DNA of 64,000 nucleotides from Rhyzopertha dominica (Eukaryota > Arthropoda > Insecta > Coleoptera > Bostrichidae). Positions 44,760 to 56,300 of this stretch are shown piece after piece. Position 1 is the first letter of the stretch; each line of letters begins with the position of its first letter. The DNA is taken from NCBI GenBank assembly GCA_025024175.1, contig QCXZ01000041.1:46743786-46807785 (forward strand). The letters are read 5' to 3'. The notes below the pieces were generated by a model. That model was not told the origin of the DNA, ran no database searches, and worked only from the letters and a program-made list of their open reading frames with translations. Position numbers and translations under genes: made by a program.

Positions 44760-47000
44760 TTAATCAAATTACTATACCACGTCTGCTCAGTTGGCCATTT
44801 TTCTACAGAAAAACGAGGTCAAGTTAAAAAATAATCATCACTTTCCGGTTTGAATATGTTATTTTTTGTATAACATTTTAAACTTGTCAAAAGAAGGTTA
44901 GGTTATTTAAAATTTCACGCAGAATTCAGAAATTGCACAATGTATAGGTTGCGCATCTTAAAATAAGCAAATTTAAATCTACTTCGGGAACAACTGCAAG
45001 TGCTAGATTTTTTAAAATATAATAGGATTATAACACACTAAACGCAACTCTGACGAGAATCTGTTTAACCTTAATGTTTAATGTGTAAAAATGACAGACT
45101 GGAATATGATTGTTTTACTTCAAAAACTAGAAGACCAACAGTGATTAAGGAGTTACCTCGAAATGTATTATATGACGATTTTGAGAAGCATTTTCTGAAA
45201 TGTTTGGATCGAAAACTTGTCATCATCGCCGTATATGTGGGACTTCGTGGTAGTGAGAAGTATTACCGCATACACCTTACCCGCCCTACATACAACATAA
45301 TCAACATCTCAATGATCAGCAGCTTTTAATGACAAAACCTAATCTCCTTATTGATTTTGACGTTCCGTTAGTAACATCTGTTAACAATCTGGAAATCTGG
45401 TGAACGTGATAGTGTTGCTTTTATTGATATTATATTCAAGTATATTACAGACATCTTGTGAAAGTTTTGACATCATTATTACTATCAATAGTTGCATATG
45501 CTCTGAAATCATCATAATAGGATGTAATCGGGTCTGATTACTGATTGCCGTAGATCTTTTATCATAAATACTTAAATACAATGTTTTGTCGTTTATGGAA
45601 GATTTAGCATATCTCGAAAACAACGTTGGTACCAAACGGTTACTGTTGGCGTTTATATTGTGATATCTAAAAAATAAAACAAATAAATGAAAAAAATACA
45701 CCTTAATAATAAGCTTCTTTGAAGTTCAATAAGGCATGTGGTTCTGTCCTGCAATGTTCGTTCGGTATTATCACCTGATGAGTCTAAAGAAGGACGAAAT
45801 GCGGCACGTGTGATTCGGATGGACTTATTAATTACATCAGTAATGTAATTAAAAATATTACTGCATAGTTCAATCGCATACATTCTTGTTGGGACATAAT
45901 GCTTAGTTATAATTAATTATCTTTTTGACTATTGTTCTATTACATTTATGATATGTAACGTAACAGACAATTTGTATCGTTTTTATTTTCTTCGTTTGTA
46001 TTAACAGTTTGTTACCTACTAAGCTATGGTGGAAGTTACGGTTGCTACAGTTTAGGTAGCGAACTTGACTATAGTGAAGCATAAAGTAACATAAAAGAAA
46101 GAATAAATATAACCCATTAGTTCTTGGAGTGTATATTTCAAAATAGTATTAAAAGTAGATGGCCTACGACAGTTAGAGGTCAACCATCTAAATTTTCTTC
46201 TCTATAAACGCAATTTTACACCTTTCTAGGTTGAGCAAAATCATGTATGAACAAGTAGGTCTTACCTCTACCACTGTCATTATTCTACACAAAACTCCAA
46301 TCATTAAGCTACGGAAGCACCACGACACCGTCCACGCGCACGAACTGAGAGCAATTGTCTTATATCTATTAGCCTTTATCTAACCAATAACGTCTACGCA
46401 TCCGATAAAAAAAGGCAGGCAAGCATGTAAATGAGTTCCTCGAAGACGACTTTATTGTTATTGCCTGAATTGGGGTTAACTCGAACATTGTTCAATGAAT
46501 CGATTACTTCTATTGACCATCCATTGTGACATCAAACATTGCAGTTGCTATACGAGGAAGGTCGTTGTGTCCTTGGTAAAGATGGGGATTATAACACTGC
46601 AATTTTTTTATGGTTTCGGATGTTATGTAACAAGTTTTGGAAAGGTCAAGTTAGGATTTCATCCTGGCCGCAAACCACAAAAGACTTTTGCCGCAGGTTT
46701 TTCGGTGATGTTTGTAAATTCATTGAGTTGATGGGTTTGCTTGTATAGTAGTTTGCGTACAACTGTGGTGTAATGTTCCATTCTCACTCAATATATATGT
46801 TGTTGTGTCATAACATATCACGAGGTGTTTAAAGCTAAAAATCCCAACGTTTTTTTTGTTGATTCGCTCTAGCAATGTCGAAAATGTCGTTAGTAACCGG
46901 TTATTATGATTGTTCATAGTAAATATAACTCTCATTTACGGTTGTTTGTAATATTTGTATAAGATCAACCACACTTTCATGGTTCTTTTATATTGCAGCT
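44760..47000. other. no gene identified
   Basis: Frames at 45081-45329 and 46495-46748 show no known domain; the latter two overlap in different frames. No terminal repeats or splice-bounded exon were found. Confidence 0.35.
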
Positions 47001-47014
47001 AATAATTAATACGT

Positions 47015-47080
47015 TCTGATGTGCCGCAAGGTTCTGATTTAGGACCTTTGCTGTTTCGATTTTACACCGTGTCATATTCC
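47015..47080 (+). pseudogene. LINE reverse transcriptase scrap
   Basis: One frame reads SDVPQGSDLGPLLFRFYT, the conserved (G)VPQGSxLGPLLF palm motif of LINE reverse transcriptases. Nothing else of the enzyme is legible around it. Confidence 0.6.
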
Positions 47081-47889
47081 ATGATCACATGAAGTGTACA
47101 ACAAAAATTGATACCGATTATAACTGATTATTAAGCATACAAACATACCCTACATATATTATTTATTTTTGTGATCTTGCAGTGCCCAGAAGTGAAACTA
47201 TATTTGAGTTTGTGATGGTACTGCTTGCGGATAAGATTATGCTGAACGTCAAAAACCCCAATATTCTGGAATATGAACAAAGATCAAATATGGAACACTA
47301 TCCACGAAAGCAACTGTAATATCAAGATGAAGAGAAGACTAAAAAAAGCTAGGGATCTGCATTGTTCCGTTTCACTAGGTATTAATAGTTTGTTTATATA
47401 TGTATTTATAAATTTTAAATGTTTCAGAAGTACTATTTATTTTTATCAGGTCTTTATACAAAACAACTTAATTTAAATACGCAACATATTAACAATCCAG
47501 TAGGTATACAAATGATAAACACACACATTATGTACTAATTTTATTGATTCGAATTTTACTAACTGCTAGCGGTACTTCGTTATAATTACTAAGTATATTA
47601 TGTGAGGTAGTGAGGTTTCATTTAGGCATGGTACGATTGGTCATTATTGGTGCTATATTTCGCATCTGTTATCTCTTTTAGAAATAAGACACCGTAAACT
47701 AACAGTCTCAGGTATTTTATAGATATTTATTTTTGTATTGGCTTACTGTTTATTAATATTAGTTTCTAGTTCTATAGTTTTCTAGTATTTTCATCTTATT
47801 TATAAGGTTAGTTTATATTTGTTGCTCAGTTTCCTTATGAAATAAAATAGCGTCAAATTAGCTAGATTGTTAGCATATAGCAGTATTGA

Positions 47890-47950
47890 CTCTAATACTG
47901 GATCTTGAGGTACATACACCATATTCTATTGTTTCTGAGCTGCTAGCTTC
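47890..47950 (-). pseudogene. possible LINE reverse transcriptase scrap
   Basis: On the minus strand VPQDPVLES resembles the VPQGxxLGP palm motif. It is a very short match with no supporting neighbours. Confidence 0.25.
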
Positions 47951-48499
47951 TCCATTCACCTTTGTGTATTCGTTTTTGTACTAATCCATGTACTGTACAT
48001 ATATATTTTTTCAGTTGATGTTGACATAACAATCGGCTCCACCGCTGTTCCTGTGGAACTGAAAATCACTGAAAAATTACTGAAAATCATGTTTTATTTT
48101 GGTACATCATTGTTAATTTGGTGTTTATCTTTTTTATATGTATAAATATGATTTGGTTCGCACATATTACCTTGTTTATGAATTAGTATTATTATTGCAG
48201 TTTTTAATTCCTCCGGGTACTTATTTGTTAATATTTATTTAAAAGTCGTGCTAATTTAGTTTCATGAACTGCATTTAAAAAGAAGAAAGATTGATCGTTT
48301 AGACTGTAGGTTGAAGAAGACAATGAACTATAATCTGATCCGTTGGCGACCACGGTATATTCAATGTTTTACTACCGGCGCATACTAACTCTAGTAAATT
48401 TTTCTTGTAATATATCTAATATCTACCATCATGCTAAGAAATATTATATTATTATAATTATACAAGGCGACTATCTAATATTCGTTTTTCACTGTTCCT

Positions 48500-49260
48500 T
48501 TCATGGTCATCCATGCATAGCCAGACCACGAACGACAGCAGATGATTATTAGCATTAGCAACCACAACGCTACTCCTTATTTGTTCAAATTTCACTGCGA
48601 TGTTCACAAGGTACATTAATTTTAATGAATGTGAAGTATCTATGGAAGTATCTATACATGTTGAGAATGCAAATACGCTTGAACAACAAAGTTTTGGTTA
48701 TAGCGAATCAATTAATGTTTTAAACGATATACTTAATATCACAATGCGTACGAAAAGAAGTAATGTTCGTAATGTTTATTCTTTAAATACTTTTTTCAAG
48801 CTCTTTAGAGTAATCCAGTGTTTTTTCTTGGTCTTAGCTATATACTGCAAAATTTTCGTTCAAATCAAGCAATTATCAAATAAGATATCGCGAATTAAAA
48901 ATCGTAAAATGTGGTCCCTAATCATTATTAGAACTGGTGCATATAGAATTCATCAGCGTAGCCAATATTTTATCGATTAGGTAGTAGTTGTTGATTCGTT
49001 GCCAAGGAAACGACGGTCTTATTCAATCGTCGCCATGGATACGACTTGCAGAGACCTCGATTTGCTTGTTTTTAACCCGGTTTAGTGACGCGTATTGCAT
49101 GGGTTACAATATAAATCCTGGTGTTATCGTGTAGTTTGTGTATTTTGACGATTTTGGATTGAATTTTTGGTGTGATTTGACATTGTGAACAAATAGTTTG
49201 GATGTGCAAAAGGAACTGCAGGCAGTTTGAAATCGTGAAAAGGTAGGAAATGAAAGTTAT
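48500..49260 (+). repeat. duplicated segment, copy 1 (with X-box-like sites)
   Basis: This segment is repeated with divergence at 51750-52310. Shared stretches include GATTATTAGCA, GCTACTCCTTATTTGTTCAA, TTCATTAATTTTAATGAATGTGAA-type sequence, ATCGCGAATTAAAAATCGT, TATTTTGACGATTTTG-type sequence, TGTGATTTGAC and GCAAAAGGAACT. Copy 1 includes a 127-codon frame (48600-48980) that is broken in copy 2, so it is probably not coding. Confidence 0.8.
48998..49046 (+). promoter_or_regulatory. paired RFX X-box-like sites
   Basis: GTTGCCAAGGAAAC at about 48999 fits the X-box consensus (GTTGCC, two bases, GGAAAC-type half) bound by RFX factors, which drive ciliary genes in animals. About 18 bp further is GTCGCCATGGATAC, which departs at one position. 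A candidate first exon (ATG at 49203, MCKRNCRQFEIVK) ends in AAAAG followed by GTAGGA. No downstream exon was found, so a gene is not proven. Confidence 0.45.
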
Positions 49261-50159
49261 TTATATTATCTAAATGCGCTTGCATTGTATAATTGTTCTC
49301 CCCGATCTTGCTTTAACAATCTCAGTTGCTCGACTTGATTTGAAAATAGCAGTAAGTCTGGTTAAGCCGTATTTATAGCTTTGCAAGGGTAAATTTTCTT
49401 AATACGACTATTAAGATAAGTAGATATTATAATAGATACGGTAGAATTTATGTAGACAGTATGGCGTTTTTTTGGAGGAACAGCAGTGCAGTAATGCAAA
49501 AATTTACATTCAAATCCTTGTAAATCCTTGCAGAAATCATAGATATTCACACAGTCCGCGGAAATCAATTTGCAGCCGGCTTTTGGCTCGAAACATGTAC
49601 CTATGCTTTATTTAAATTTGATTTTAAATTTGATAGCGATAGTCTTGTCAATTAAGTGATTTATACTAGATCTTACTGAAGTTTGATTTGTGCATTTTCA
49701 TTATTGTCGTGGCTGTTTTGTATCTGTTACTGTAAAATTCGTTTCTCCATTGACTGTTGAAAACAGGTAGCTCATGTTGAATATTAAGCGCATTTCTTCA
49801 AATACAGGGTCCCATTTTCGTTGTAATTGCGGGGTATCACGGTAACTACTGATAATAGGGATTAATTTTATATTGTCTTTTGTTTTAAAGCTATAACCAA
49901 CTTTTGAATAACCTAACCTGTTCTCAGTATCGCGCTTGGGTATGTAGATAAAAAAAATAGTTAAGACCATTTTGATAGATATTTTTATTTTAAATTAAGC
50001 GTTCTCAGAACTCACATTTTTGAGATATGATACAAATTCGCATTTTTTTAAATGGAAACCATAGTTAGCTTTGCTATGGTCGAAGATATCTATTTTTTCT
50101 GATTAAGAAAATTTTATTTTCAATAATTCTGTTACTATTTCTTCTCAATAAATAAATCA

Positions 50160-51045
50160 GGATTTATGTTTACAACCAGGAGACTATGGAACGAAAGATA
50201 ACATAATAAACTACCTTATGATAGAAGCAAGACACTCGCCGCAAAAATCTCTTATCCATGTTCAACCAGCCAGCATCCACTAGCTTATGCGATATATGTT
50301 GACGTCTCCCGATCCCATAAACTATAACTTGAGGCACGCATTCTGTATTCTCTGTATCTTTGCCTTCGTGGCTACATCAAGACATGAAAAAAATACCTCA
50401 CTGCAATAATTGAAGTGAGACAATACCATTGTGTCACTTAACAATTTCTTAACGCGTACATCCAAGTATGTTCTATGCGAAAACAATTGCTTTAGGTTAA
50501 TAAACGCATTTTTTATGCAGTTGTTTATATGTTTTCTGTAACGGAAACTATTATCCAACGTCAGCCCCAGACTCTTAGCATTTTCCACTAAAGGTATGGC
50601 ACGGCCGTCAATGTGCAGCGCAAGCTTCCCTGAAACCGCACCTAATACATTTCGGCCACCAAACAGAATAGCAGCAGATTTGCCCGGATTTATTTTTAAT
50701 GCATGCGATCTGGACGCCTCCGCAATCCTCTCCAAGTCATCATTTATATTCTTTACCGCTAAATCGCACTCAGAAGGAGGAAAGCTGTAGTATATTTGCG
50801 TATCATCAGCGTACATGTGATACTGAACACACCGAACAGTACTCAATAGATTAATGACGTAAATCGAAAAAAGAATGGGACCAAGAATAGATCCCTGAGG
50901 TACACCACATGTCAAAGGCGCTTTATTTGATGAAGAAGTATCTAACTTTACCACAGCAAACCTCTCGGTTACAAATGACGACAAAAGCCCAACTGCGCAA
51001 CGATCGAAACCAATATACCGAAGAATAGCCTCTAGAACAGAGTAA
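50160..51045 (-). pseudogene. LINE reverse transcriptase fragment E
   Basis: From about 51040 the minus strand reads SVLEAILRYIGFDRCAVGLLSSFVTERF, then CGVPQGSILGPILFSIYVINLL, YHMYADDTQIYYSF, HALKINPGKSAAILFGG, AKSLGLTLDNSFRYRKHI and IQNACLKL. After a stop at 50322 it continues as VYGIGRRQHISHKLVDAGW. The YADD catalytic motif is intact, but the N-terminal blocks and 3' UTR are missing. It is of the same group as the LINE at 27-29 kb (shared GVPQGSILGPILF) but clearly a different family. The 5' border abuts an AT microsatellite. Confidence 0.88.
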
Positions 51046-51095
51046 TATAATATAATATACTATAATAATATAATATACTATAATATCTATATTCT
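51040..51095. repeat. AT microsatellite
   Basis: Repeated TAATATAATATACTATAA units lie directly at the truncated 5' border of LINE fragment E. Confidence 0.8.
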
Positions 51096-51749
51096 TTGAT
51101 CTGATTATTTACAATAATTTTCCTTTCGCCAAAATGAATGTAAATAATGTAATGCTAAGCAATTTATAGTTATACTTATTTCCAAACAAACAGTGATGTT
51201 TATTAGTTACATGATTACATAACATCAAAAGAAATTATTTCATGAGCACTTTTACGAGTCTTAAATACATACATTTTTTGTAATATATTGAAATATAGTA
51301 GCATGTGGGCCATACCTTTAACAGTAGCTTTCTTGGGCCAAAATCAACCAATTTACCTTAGAGCAATTTGGTCTCCACTGAAACCTACGCAGTTCTTACA
51401 TGATTTATAAAATGGAAACGACTGGTATAAAAGGTACTCCATTTTCGCGATTTTTTGATAGACCACACAAAATTAGGGCTCGAGGGTTCAAAGAGGTAGT
51501 TTCTCATGAACTTTAATGGGATATATGATGACAGTTATTGAAGCTTAACGTAATCGCCTATGATTAACAACTAAGAAACAGTGATGCCTTACAGCGTATA
51601 ACTGCAGTAACTTATTATGGTAACTTCTTTTTATAATATAAATTTATCGCACCAAGAAATGTGGTATTATTATAATTTTAGAAGGCGTTCTAATGTTGAT
51701 TATTCACATTCCCTTTTATAGACATCAATTTTGATTATACCATATGAAT
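51096..51749. other. no gene seen
   Basis: AT-rich spacer between LINE fragment E and the second duplicate copy. Nothing recognisable. Confidence 0.4.
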
Positions 51750-52310
51750 ACTTTAGCCAGTCCATGAATGATACCACATGATTATTAGCACTAATAACCG
51801 CAATGCTACTCCTTATTTGTTCAAGTTTCACTGGTATGTTCACAAGGTTCATTAATTTTAATGAATGTGAAACATCTACGGAAGCACATGCTGAGAATGT
51901 GTATACGATTGAACAACGAAATTTTATTTTTAGTGAATCTATTTTAAACTGTTTTAAATGATTTATAGATAAAAACGTTGTAGGTACAAAACCATAACAT
52001 CTTAATGAGATGAGTAAAATAAAATTTGTCTCGGCTGTATACTACAAAATTTTCGTAAAATCAAGCAATTATAANGAAGTTATCGCGAATTAAAAATCGT
52101 CAAATGTGATTTCCAATTATTAGAAATGGTGCATCTAGAATTCATCAACGTGGCAAATGACTTGTTGATTCAGTCATGGATGGGTTACGATATGATTCCT
52201 GATGTTATCGTGTTGTTTATGTATTTTGACAATTTTGTATGGAATTTTTTGTGTGATTTGACTTTGTGAACACAGTTTATGCAAAAGGAACTACAGGCAA
52301 TTCAAATATG
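51750..52310 (+). repeat. duplicated segment, copy 2 (X-box region missing)
   Basis: Diverged direct copy of 48500-49260. It runs in step with copy 1 through TGTTCACAAGGTTCATTAA and GAATTCATCAACGTGGC to TTGTTGATTC. It then lacks the block that in copy 1 holds both X-box-like sites, and resumes at GGATGGGTTACGATAT. Confidence 0.8.
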
Positions 52311-53290
52311 CGAATTTTAACTAGACTTCAAACATTTAAATATAAAGTTGTGTCTCCTATTTTATAACATAAAGACTTAATCACTTAATTGCGATAATCT
52401 GTCAAGTCTACACATTACTGCATCATGTAGAGTTGCTAGGAACACTGAACACAGTATAGAAGGTCAGATCAAGCAATTTCTCAGTAAAATAAGCACAACT
52501 GAATCCATTAAAACCTCCATAAAAACTAAAACTTGTACTACTAGAATTAGATAATTCTTTACGTGCTAGACTTTTACCGCACGTGTACAGTAATTTAAAC
52601 ATGCCCTTTCGAATATGTTTTTATCGCTTGTATCGCTACAAAAACGGATTCAAACCATACATCGTTTTATTAATACTTCCTTGTAATTACGAAGCTGGTG
52701 TTTTGACAAATATTTATTGTTTTAATCTTTTATGCAGACTATATACAATACTAACTATAAAATTGTCAATGTTGATAGATCTAGCGACCTAGTAACCGCA
52801 GCATTCTAAATTTTCGCATCAATAATTCATAACGCTTCTTTCATTGTTAGGCGATGTTGGGTTCAAGCCGCAAGTGGTAGGTCAGTAAATCGGAATAACT
52901 GCAAGTTTGTTTTCGAACTAACCTCAATTTTCATTCATATCGCAGCGATAAGAGAGGCACGAGGAGATGCTTGTGATGTTTTCAATTGAAAGAGAAGTCA
53001 TCTGTGTCAAAAATCTCTTCCTTGGTGTTCTTAAAAGGTCTTTGTTTTGTTGACTGAAAACATTGTTGCGCAACAGAAATGTTTAGCTTTTGTTTGCCAT
53101 GCATCACGAATTGTGGTAGCAAGTAAAGGATGCTATGTTAAGCACCAATTTTATAAAAGAACTGTAGAATTTCTTTGCACAATTGTATCAAGAACATCGC
53201 AGTCAAATTGATTGACACGCGCGATAACTTGACACCGACGCACAGCCGTACACTGACTGACTTTGATGATTCTTCATTAATTTAAGGTAT
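52311..53290. other. no gene seen
   Basis: AT-rich sequence without recognisable coding or repeat content. Confidence 0.4.
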
Positions 53291-53329
53291 GGTAAACATA
53301 TTTTATACAATAATTTATTGTCTCAAATA

Positions 53330-53552
53330 TACTGCCCTAAGCTTCTCCCAAAACGGAAACAGTAGTCGGCCATATGCAAGCTCCTTACTGGCCCTACAAG
53401 TCGAAGCATATGCTCCTTCCTGTCATTTTTATATTCATAGAGCAGAACCTTCAAAATCTCTGACACAAGTCAAGAAAGTGTTGAAAGTAATCAACAAATC
53501 ACCTAGAAAGCGAGACGTCATAGCAACAACGTGTCAACCTAATAAAATCTAA
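53330..53552 (+). CDS. candidate terminal coding exon, unknown
   Basis: The frame reads SRPYASSLLALQVEAYAP, then HRAEPSKSLTQVKKVLKVINKSPRKRD, before a stop at 53552. Its composition (A, P, R, L balanced) is more protein-like than most frames nearby. An acceptor-like CTAAG precedes it near 53341. I do not recognise the protein, and no partner exon was found. It may equally be a chance frame. Confidence 0.2.
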
Positions 53553-53786
53553 ACTGATCGAGTAGAAAGCATCCATCTACTAGATGTATCATACCAATTA
53601 CCCAATAAAAAAAGCGAAATTACCTTCCAAATATCACCTAGTTTATAGTGTCTATCATTTTTATTAAAGTCATCAGTTTTTTAATAACATGTTTGTAATG
53701 CTTTTTTTTGTGTAGCATTCTTGTTTTGTTAAAATCAATCAATTTAATTAGTTTTGAATGTTCAACTACAACAAATAGTTGTAGCC

Positions 53787-54000
53787 TAGGGCTGAGCAAA
53801 GTATCGATACTTACTTAAAGTATCGATACCACCTTGTCGTGGAATTTAAGTATCGAAAGCACTGAAAGTATTCAAAAGTATTAAACATACTCAAAAGTAT
53901 CTCGAAGTATTGAAAGTATTCAAAAGTGATGAAACTATTCAAAGATATCAAACGTATTCAAAAGTATCTGAAGTGTCGAAAGTATCAAATGTAAGGAATC
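53787..54000. mobile_element. hAT-type MITE left end
   Basis: TAGGGCTGAGCAAAGTATCGATAC at 53787 resembles the left ends at 6006 and 35564 and is followed by the same style of AAAGTATC/CAAAAGTAT repeats. A matching right end was not found, so the copy is truncated or too decayed. Confidence 0.5.
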
Positions 54001-54159
54001 GCCAACCACTGAAAAATATGTCATACATTTGAAACACTGAAATAAAAATAATGATGAACCGCAAGACCATAGACTAGCAGTAAAACACGCTAATATAACA
54101 AACAAAAATAAAAAGTGACTGCCTGAAGAAGGCCAAAAATCCAAAAATTCCAATCAACT

Positions 54160-56030
54160 CCCGCTAAAGACAAAATATACAAAGTAAAACACAAGAGTGA
54201 CTGAATCTTTATCTGCTGTGGAAACTACGATGACCTTTTTTCTTGGTATTTTTCCGAAAACATAATATTGCCATATAAAGGACCATGAATGCATTCGCCC
54301 TCAAATGCTAACCCAAAGCTTAAATTTGGTGCTGAACCTCATTATCTCAGTTTGTTTGCAAACCAGGTTTTCAAAGTACCTTCCATTTGTTTTCTACCAA
54401 TCTTTCAGAAATGTGTTGGCGGCACTTCTTAGAACTCATCAATGCACAGGCCCAAGGCAGAATTTACGTTCTGTGTAATTGAACGCTGGGTCATTAATAA
54501 CAGTCGCCGTTTGTTGACATGGCGAAAACATGATTTTGTTTGTACCGAAAAAGTAAGTCTTTCGCTGTGTAATCCAGCAGGTCCAGTGGCGTACCTAGTA
54601 TCGTGCACTCTCGATATCTATCAGAATAAAAATAATTAAATAGAAATAGTGAAAACCTCTGGAATTTTCTTAATTTTTACCGAAGTTAATCTGGTGTTGT
54701 GTCCAAAAAAACTTATCAAGGTTTTCATTAAATCAAACATTCTATTAAAGATGTATTGTTATTATTATTACGTAAGATCGTGGTATTAAAAGCTCACTGC
54801 ACTGAAGCTTTAGCTTATCGTGTTTTACCTAATTAATGTTGTTCTCCTAATAAATTTTATGATACAGTCAGTGGGTGTTTTTGCGATCACATACGATAGA
54901 TTTTTAGCAAAATGGAGAAAAAATCAATCAGTTAAGTTTATAACACTACCAAATATATATAATAGGGGTTTTGACCATGATAAATAAAACAATCCTTTCA
55001 CGTCTGCCAAAGTTTCGGAGTTATTTAGCTTCTTTTTCATATTAATACATCTTCCTCCGCACTTTGGTGGTCATTTTGTGAAAATCGGTAATGAGTCATC
55101 TAGCGGTGGTTTTTTCGCGTGTATGAAAAATTCAAAGATAAAACCATCATGGATTTTTTTTATAGGACCTAAAAGCTATTGGCTTCCTTATTTGCAAGAG
55201 TCGCACATAACACTTAATTATGGTAACCGATCATTTCACGTATAACAGCCGGCCTAATAATAATACAGGAAATTAATTAAATTGCATAATAATGTTAAAG
55301 AGAAGAGGATAAATAATTAAAAAGACAATTATCTGACAAACAGACAAAACATACGATTACGTAAGCGTATGCAAGGAAGGTTCAACGACGGTGTTTAAAA
55401 AACAGGATAATTTTTAGAATTGAGTTTTTGGGTGTAAATTTTGATAAATTGTGATTGTCACTGCTTTTGTTAATAATGCTTATTTGTCTATTAATCTTCG
55501 CTTATATAAAATAGTTGGTTTTTCAAATTTGAATTGGTGTTTACAAGAGATGTAATAAATGGAAAAATGACCTTTTTAATTATGAAGTAGGTATCAAGGT
55601 TTTTATATAAGAGAACAAGTTTAAAGCAACAAATTTTACGATGCACATAAATAATCAGGTAGTAGTTGTGTCCTTTAATTTTTTTTACTATTTCCTTAAA
55701 CGTTACTAAATAATTTAATGAGTTACAATAAGTTAGTGGTACGTGTGACTTTTGCAAATAAAGAAACCATTAGATTTAGGCTCTAAAAGAATTGAAGTCT
55801 ATTTGTCTTCAAAAGTGAGTCCATTATTTTCAAAAAGACTCAAAATCTGTCCTTTATTATTCATGAGCGCTTTTGGATTAAAACATCCATCATAATCATT
55901 TACAAATTATAAATCGTGACCACTCTGACCATGTATGTACTCTGCGTTACAAGAGTTGGAAGTTGGAAATCTATTGATATAGGTTATTCACAGAAGTGCA
56001 TATTTACTTGGAATTTTACAGTAATGATAA
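54160..56030. other. no gene seen
   Basis: AT-rich sequence. CAGTGGCGTACCTAG near 54583 resembles the end of some hAT MITEs, but no second end was found. No coding signal. Confidence 0.4.
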
Positions 56031-56079
56031 GATTTTGTGATAAATCTTCACGCATGTACGGCTAGACGCATTCGCAGTA

Positions 56080-56300
56080 AAGATCATATGGGAACGTCAT
56101 GGCAACGTCACAACAAACAACAGGACTTGCCACACATCTCGCCAATGGCCATTCACTCGGTCATATTTGCAATTTACTGCGCATACGCATTGCCGTACAA
56201 AGAAATAACATGGCGACTTACTGGTCGTCACAAAATTTTCTTGCGCATGCCGTAAGATTTAGACGTCTAGATAAAAGGTACGATGTCAGTGAGTTTATTT
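56080..56300. promoter_or_regulatory. CpG-bearing promoter-like segment with NRF-1-like sites
   Basis: CTGCGCATACGCA at about 56177 and CTTGCGCATGCCG at about 56239 fit the palindromic GCGCATGCGC core bound by NRF-1 (erect wing in flies). AACGTCATGGCAACGTCAC near 56093 adds CRE-like CGTCA motifs. The block is less AT-rich than its surroundings. No coding exon could be attached on either strand. Confidence 0.35.

Noticed and set aside
48600..48980. A 127-codon + strand frame that might be a gene.
   Set aside because: The duplicate at 51.84 kb breaks the frame and the region looks like non-coding duplicated sequence.
54583..54597. CAGTGGCGTACCTAG as a hAT MITE end.
   Set aside because: No inverted partner or 8-bp duplication was found nearby.
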